Translations under genes and position numbers: made by a program
In this document: positions 6,114 through 9,739 of the stretch, one piece after another
How positions within the stretch are numbered: the stretch's first letter is position 1
Layout of the letters: each line of letters starts with the position of its first letter
Source: Candidatus Eiseniibacteriota bacterium
GTDB taxonomy: Bacteria; Eisenbacteria; RBG-16-71-46
NCBI GenBank assembly: GCA_903921835.1
Contig: CAIXRL010000190.1
Span: forward strand, 1 to 9,739
Reading direction: 5' to 3'
Length of the DNA stretch: 9,739 nt
Notes under the pieces: model-generated
What the model was told of the DNA's origin: nothing
Database searches by the model: none
What the model saw: only the letters and a program-made list of their open reading frames with translations

Positions 6114-9100
6114 CTACTTCCCGGGCGGCGCCATCGTGGGATCGTGACACTGGACGCACAGGTCACGCTTGGCATCGTGCATCAGCAGACCGGGGAACGC
6201 GCCGCCATGCGGGTTGTGGCAGCTCGTGCACGTGAGCGGCTGGCCCGAGGGCGTGAGCTTGTCGCTCGACATCTTGTGGAAGTGCTTGCTCATGTCCGTG
6301 TGACACTTGCGGCACTGGGCCTCGATCGAGCTTTCCCGGAGCAACTGGGGAACGCCAGACCCGTGCGGGTCGTGGCAGGTCATGCAGCCCTTCTCGAGCG
6401 CCTTGTGCTTCACCTCGACCTGCAGCATGCGCTTGTCGTGGCAGGTGAAGCAGAGGTCGTCGAGCGGCGCCTTGAGGATGGGCTTCGCGACACCGCCGTG
6501 CGGGGCGTGACAGTTGTTGCACTGCGCCCCCGTGGTGACCGGCTGGTGCGTGAACTTGCGGCCCTTCCAGCCGCCCTCGTCGTGACAGGTGATGCACAGC
6601 TCGGCGCCCCTGGCCTGCAGCGCGGCGCTGCCCTTGGTCACGTGACAGGACTCGCACTCGCCGCGCGCGAACGGCATGTGGATCGCCGGCTGAAGCAGCC
6701 CGTGCGCGCCCTTGGCCTGCGCGTGCGGGTCGTGGCAGCTCGTGCACCGCACGCTCTCCATCGCCATGCCCGGATGCTTTGCCGTGAGCTTCGGGTCCTT
6801 CAGCAGGTGACAGGCCGCACACAGGGCCGCTCCCGGCCGCTTGGTCATCCCCGGCAGGTCGGAGCCGTGGCTGTCGTGGCAGGTCAGGCACTGCCCGCGC
6901 GCCGCCGGCGCGTGCGCGGAACCTTCGGCCATTCGCTTCGCGAGGTCCTGGTGACAGTCCAGGCAGAGCTCGCCCGGCCGCTTGCGCAAGAGCGCGATCC
7001 CGCCGGCCGCCGAACGATGCGGTTCGTGGCACCTGCCGCACTGCCCGCCCGCGACCGGGGCGTGCGGGAACTTCTTCTGGCTGGAGGCCGCGACGGCCTG
7101 GTGACAGCCCGCGCACAGCTTGTCCGGCGAGGCGAGCAACAGCTTGTCCTCGGCCGAGCCGTGCGGCGAGTGGCACGTGAGGCACTGCCCCTTCTTCACC
7201 GGATCGTGCACGTGGTCGCCCGCAGCCTGCGGCTTCACCTGGTCGTGGCACCTGACGCACATCACCGCCACCGGAGCGATCAGGTTCAGCTTGCTCGGTG
7301 AGGCTCCCGAGTGGCACTTGTCGCACTTGCCCTCGGCGAAGCCCGGGTGCATGTGGACCGGCCGCAACCCCGCGTCCTTCGACTGGTGAGCGGTGTGGCA
7401 TGCGAGGCAGTTGGCCGCCGACAGGTCCGACGAGCGGTGCTTCGCCTTCATCTCGTCGCTGGCGCCATCGTGGCAATCCGTGCACAGGGCGGGCGCGGCC
7501 TTGAGCAGCGCCGGCGCTGCAGGCCCGCCATGGGCGTCGTGACACGTCAGGCAGTCGCCGTCGGCCACGGGCTGATGCACGTGATCGCCCTTGCCGACGT
7601 CGGCGTGGCACGTCGCGCAGAGCTGCTTGGTCGTGCCGCGCAGCAGCGCCTTGGACGCGGAACCGTGCGGCTCGTGGCAGGCTTCGCACTTGCCCTGCGC
7701 CGCCGCCGTGTGCGCGCCCACGGACGCGATGCGCTTGGCGATCGGCGCGTGACAACCGCCGCAGGTCTCCACCGCGGGCTTTGCCAGCATGCCCTTGCCC
7801 TCGCCGCCGTGAGGAGCGTGGCAGCTCATGCAGCGCCCTTCCTTCGGGCCGGGATGAACGTGCTCGCGGGCGAGTTCCTTCTTCACCTCGCCGTGGCAGC
7901 TCAGGCACAGGTCCGCGTCGTTGGCCCGCTGCAGGTGCGGCAGGTCCGAACCGTGCGGCTTGTGGCAGGCGGTGCAGTCGCCGGCCACGAACGGCCCGTG
8001 CTTGGTCTTGTCCTCGACCTTCTTCGCGGTCGCGGCGTGGCAGCTGATGCACAGCGCTCGCTCGGGCTGCCGCAGCAGGGCGCGCTCGGTGCCGGCATGC
8101 GCCACGTGGCAGCGCAGGCAGTCCCTGCGGAGCGCCGGCGGGTGCGCGCCCTTCGCGTCGGCGATATCGTGCTCGACGTCCTTGTGGCACTTGAGGCACA
8201 CCGTTCCGTCCGGCGTGCGCATCATGTGGTTCTGGTCCGAGCCGTGGGGATCGTGGCAGTCGCCGCAGCGCCCTTCGAGGAACGCCTTGTGCACGACGGG
8301 CTGCTTGAGCTCGTCGTTGAGCTTCGGGTGGCAGGACATGCAGAGCTGCGTCGGCGGCGACTTGAGCAGCGCGCCCGAGCTGGTGCCGCGGTGCGGATCG
8401 TGGCAGCCGAGGCAATCACCCTTCGCCACCGGGTCGTGCGGAGACTTGAAAGTCGCTGCCTTCGCCATGCCGTCGTGGCAGCCCGTGCACAGCTCGGCCC
8501 TGGCCGCGGTCAGCTTCGTGGTCGCCTTGCCGCCTTCCATCACGTGGCAGGCGTCGCACGAGCCTTCCGCGACCGGCTGGTGCGCCGACTGGCGCAGCAG
8601 CGACGCCTTGGCGCTCGCGTGCGGCGCGTGACAGTCGAGGCACTGCAGGCCCGAGCGACCCGCGCCCTTGTGCTTCGCATCCACGGCCGCCAGCGCGTGG
8701 CAGCCGGTGCACAGACCGTCGTCGGTGCGCTTGAGCAGCGCCGCGGTGTCCCCCGCGTGCGAGACGTGGCACGCCTGGCAGGCACCCTTGCCGAACGGGT
8801 CGTGCACGTGCGCGAGCGCCGCCTCGGCCTTCGATTGCGTGTGGCAGTTGAAACACGTGCCCTGCGGCATCTCGTCCCGCACGAGGTGCGGGCGGTCGCT
8901 GGCGTGCGGGTCGTGGCACGCGAGGCAGTCGCCGCGCTTGAACGCGGGGTGCTGGTGCGGCGCGGTGGTGTTCTTGATCACGTCCGCGTGGCAGCCGATG
9001 CACAGCTCCTCGGCGGGCTTCTGCAGCACGAGCTTCTGCGCGAAGCCGTGGCTCGCGTGGCAGGACGCGCAATCGTTCTGCCTGACCGGCGCGTGCATGA

Positions 9101-9266
9101 ACTTCTTCTTCGCGAACGCCGTCCTGGACGCCTGGTGGCAGTCGTAGCATTCGCGCGCGGGTCCGCTGGAATGGCGCGCCGAGCCACCCGGGGAGGCCAG
9201 CCCCGCGATCGGCAGGGCCAGGGCCAGCAGCGTCGCGCCGCGCAGCAGGAGTGTCCGCGTTCTCAA
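6114..9266 (-). CDS. Exported 42-haem c-type cytochrome (doubled CXXCH family)
   Basis: The product has 1050 residues from a TTG start that overlaps the upstream stop as TTGA, with GGAGGGG just ahead. Residues 1 to about 25 are a signal peptide (Arg-rich start, LLALALPIAGLA), with no lipobox cysteine. By hand count there are 42 CxxCH motifs between C40 and C1037, one per 24 residues, all with canonical two-residue spacing. The unit is that of the doubled CXXCH family: CxxCHxPHG, about 18 residues with LL, LCxxCH, then about 20 residues with HxPxxxGxC, giving a 48-residue period. Fifty-five histidines lie outside the motifs, enough for bis-His ligation of every haem. Tyr and Trp are nearly absent. 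Each CxxCH should bind haem c covalently after export, and the role is extracytoplasmic electron transfer or storage. The partner and final location (periplasm, outer surface or extracellular) are not shown. No oxidoreductase active-site domain is seen; a pure wire or capacitor role is inference. Confidence 0.95.
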   Translation of the reverse strand: MRTRTLLLRGATLLALALPIAGLASPGGSARHSSGPARECYDCHQASRTAFAKKKFMHAPVRQNDCASCHASHGFAQKLVLQKPAEELCIGCHADVIKNTTAPHQHPAFKRGDCLACHDPHASDRPHLVRDEMPQGTCFNCHTQSKAEAALAHVHDPFGKGACQACHVSHAGDTAALLKRTDDGLCTGCHALAAVDAKHKGAGRSGLQCLDCHAPHASAKASLLRQSAHQPVAEGSCDACHVMEGGKATTKLTAARAELCTGCHDGMAKAATFKSPHDPVAKGDCLGCHDPHRGTSSGALLKSPPTQLCMSCHPKLNDELKQPVVHKAFLEGRCGDCHDPHGSDQNHMMRTPDGTVCLKCHKDVEHDIADAKGAHPPALRRDCLRCHVAHAGTERALLRQPERALCISCHAATAKKVEDKTKHGPFVAGDCTACHKPHGSDLPHLQRANDADLCLSCHGEVKKELAREHVHPGPKEGRCMSCHAPHGGEGKGMLAKPAVETCGGCHAPIAKRIASVGAHTAAAQGKCEACHEPHGSASKALLRGTTKQLCATCHADVGKGDHVHQPVADGDCLTCHDAHGGPAAPALLKAAPALCTDCHDGASDEMKAKHRSSDLSAANCLACHTAHQSKDAGLRPVHMHPGFAEGKCDKCHSGASPSKLNLIAPVAVMCVRCHDQVKPQAAGDHVHDPVKKGQCLTCHSPHGSAEDKLLLASPDKLCAGCHQAVAASSQKKFPHAPVAGGQCGRCHEPHRSAAGGIALLRKRPGELCLDCHQDLAKRMAEGSAHAPAARGQCLTCHDSHGSDLPGMTKRPGAALCAACHLLKDPKLTAKHPGMAMESVRCTSCHDPHAQAKGAHGLLQPAIHMPFARGECESCHVTKGSAALQARGAELCITCHDEGGWKGRKFTHQPVTTGAQCNNCHAPHGGVAKPILKAPLDDLCFTCHDKRMLQVEVKHKALEKGCMTCHDPHGSGVPQLLRESSIEAQCRKCHTDMSKHFHKMSSDKLTPSGQPLTCTSCHNPHGGAFPGLLMHDAKRDLCVQCHDPTMAPPGK
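6144..9149 (-). repeat. Degenerate tandem array of two-haem modules (about 144 bp period)
   Basis: The whole mature cytochrome is built from about twenty copies of a unit of roughly 48 codons carrying two CxxCH motifs: A type (followed by PH/AH/SH-G) and B type (preceded by L or V, then C). I classify 19 A, 20 B and 3 atypical A' motifs. The copies are diverged, sharing motifs and spacing rather than long identical DNA, which argues for old internal duplication instead of recent expansion. Regular alternation breaks at C237, C648 and C871. Confidence 0.9.
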
Positions 9267-9739
9267 TGCCCCGCCCCTCCGTGCGACTCGAGCCGCACCG
9301 CGAGCGAATCCTTGCTCGCCAGCGTCGGCCGGTTCAGGAACTCGATCCGGGTGGCGACGAAGCCCAGTTCCTCCCTGACGCCGAAGTGCGGCGGCATGTT
9401 GAAGAACGCCCAGGAGGTGTCGTGCGGCGCGCCACCCCGGCTGACGACGATCTGGAACGCCGGGTTGTTCGGCTCACCGGACCGCGAGGACACCTTGTGG
9501 TGCTTCAGGTCGAGCGTGAAGTCGGGCTCGAAGCGGATGATCCGGAACGTGAACTCGGTATCGCCGACACGGAACTCCTTGTTCGGCACCGCGACGACCC
9601 TGTCGTGAAAGCCCGCGAACACGCGGTTGAAGATGTGCAGCGTCACGTTCTTGAGCTTCGCCGGAGCGACAGCGGACGTCACGGCGTGAGGGGCCGCTGG
9701 GGCGGCGGGCGCGGCGGCCCGCGCCGGGGCGCACGCGAA
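9263..9739 (-). CDS. Small exported protein of unknown function, coupled to the 42-haem cytochrome (5' partial)
   Basis: The frame is open to the right edge. A GTG at 9682-9680 would give 139 residues, but the 19 codons before it read F-A-C-A-P-A-R-A followed by an Ala/Pro-rich stretch. That looks like the end of a signal peptide, or a possible lipobox (x-F-A-C) with a flexible linker, so the real start is probably outside. The body is beta-rich, with segments VTLHIFNRVF, KEFRVGDTEFTFRIIRF, EPNNPAFQIVV and WAFFNMPPHF; there are no CxxCH motifs and no internal membrane span. I do not recognise the family with confidence. The EPNNPAF...WxF pattern faintly recalls ResB-like segments of cytochrome c biogenesis proteins, a low-confidence impression. 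Its stop overlaps the cytochrome start by 4 nt, so the two are surely co-translated. A job as partner, anchor or assembly factor of the cytochrome is plausible but unproven. Confidence 0.8.
   Translation of the reverse strand, partial: FACAPARAAAPAAPAAPHAVTSAVAPAKLKNVTLHIFNRVFAGFHDRVVAVPNKEFRVGDTEFTFRIIRFEPDFTLDLKHHKVSSRSGEPNNPAFQIVVSRGGAPHDTSWAFFNMPPHFGVREELGFVATRIEFLNRPTLASKDSLAVRLESHGGAGH
9274..9280 (-). promoter_or_regulatory. Shine-Dalgarno sequence deciding the TTG start of the cytochrome
   Basis: Read on the minus strand, GGAGGGG ends 7 nt before the TTG at 9266-9264. It lies inside the last codons of the upstream gene, whose TGA overlaps the start as TTGA. The next methionine is beyond the first haem motif and would lose the signal peptide, so TTG is the best start. 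The arrangement implies translational coupling. Confidence 0.75.

Noticed and set aside
4417..6159. A 580-codon open frame on the minus strand over the phosphatase
   Set aside because: It is antisense to a gene with intact HAMP and PP2C motifs, is Arg/His/Gln-rich, and has no recognisable domain.
5145..7301. A 718-codon open frame on the plus strand spanning the end of the phosphatase and the start of the cytochrome array
   Set aside because: The translation is an Arg/Ala/Gly-rich low-complexity product. It overlaps conserved PP2C motifs in another frame and crosses the terminator hairpin.
6144..9149. Regularly spaced short repeats (GTGGCA-like) resembling a CRISPR array
   Set aside because: The repeats are the reverse complements of haem-motif codons, in frame with a long coding sequence, degenerate and with coding 'spacers'. 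This is a protein repeat.
7311..9608. A 765-codon open frame on the plus strand opposite the cytochrome
   Set aside because: It is the antisense shadow of the CxxCH array: codon-periodic GC-rich repeats keep the opposite frame free of stops. Its translation is Arg/Ala/Val-rich with no domain, and it runs across two real minus-strand genes.
9263..9682. GTG at 9682-9680 as a true start of the small minus-strand protein
   Set aside because: The open frame continues to the window edge with a signal-peptide-like FACAPARA segment, so this GTG is more likely an internal valine and the gene is partial.

Overview
The window is very GC-rich and densely coding. It looks like a chromosomal segment of an uncultivated-type bacterium of the FCB/Gemmatimonadota-like world, with Candidatus Eisenbacteria or Krumholzibacteriota as plausible homes. 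This placement is inference from gene style: secreted Ig-like/cohesin/dockerin proteins ending in FlgD-like C-terminal sorting-type domains, a SpoIIE-type phosphatase with HAMP, and a giant 'doubled CXXCH' multiheme cytochrome. No rRNA, tRNA, mobile element or CRISPR array is visible.

Layout. (1) 1-3376, plus strand: two consecutive genes for secreted modular proteins, 25 nt apart. The first is cut by the left edge and has a parallel beta-helix, two dockerin-like calcium loops, a cohesin-like beta domain and an FlgD-like C-terminal domain. The second has a signal peptide, three cohesin-like domains alternating with two bacterial Ig-like (Big_2-type) domains, and the same kind of C-terminal domain. 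Two abutting hairpins follow at 3377-3436. (2) 3499-5961, plus strand: an apparently single-gene unit encoding a polytopic membrane protein with a large extracytoplasmic region, HAMP, coiled coil and a complete SpoIIE/RsbU-type PP2C phosphatase domain. It may be read from a leaderless mRNA. A 14-bp perfect hairpin at 6055-6089 separates it from the convergent genes. (3) 9739-6114, minus strand: a small exported protein of unknown function, cut by the right edge, whose stop codon overlaps the TTG start of a 1050-residue exported cytochrome with 42 CxxCH haem-binding motifs.

How the parts may work together. The minus-strand pair looks like one translationally coupled unit for an extracytoplasmic electron-transfer protein of extreme haem content, plausibly a periplasmic or extracellular electron conduit or store. 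The plus-strand pair could form a calcium-dependent cohesin-dockerin assembly outside the cell. The phosphatase would sense something outside the membrane and dephosphorylate an unseen anti-sigma-factor antagonist or similar partner. No functional link between the three units is shown by the sequence beyond proximity. The standout item is the 42-haem protein, whose two-haem repeat of about 48 residues is interrupted in the same way at three places.
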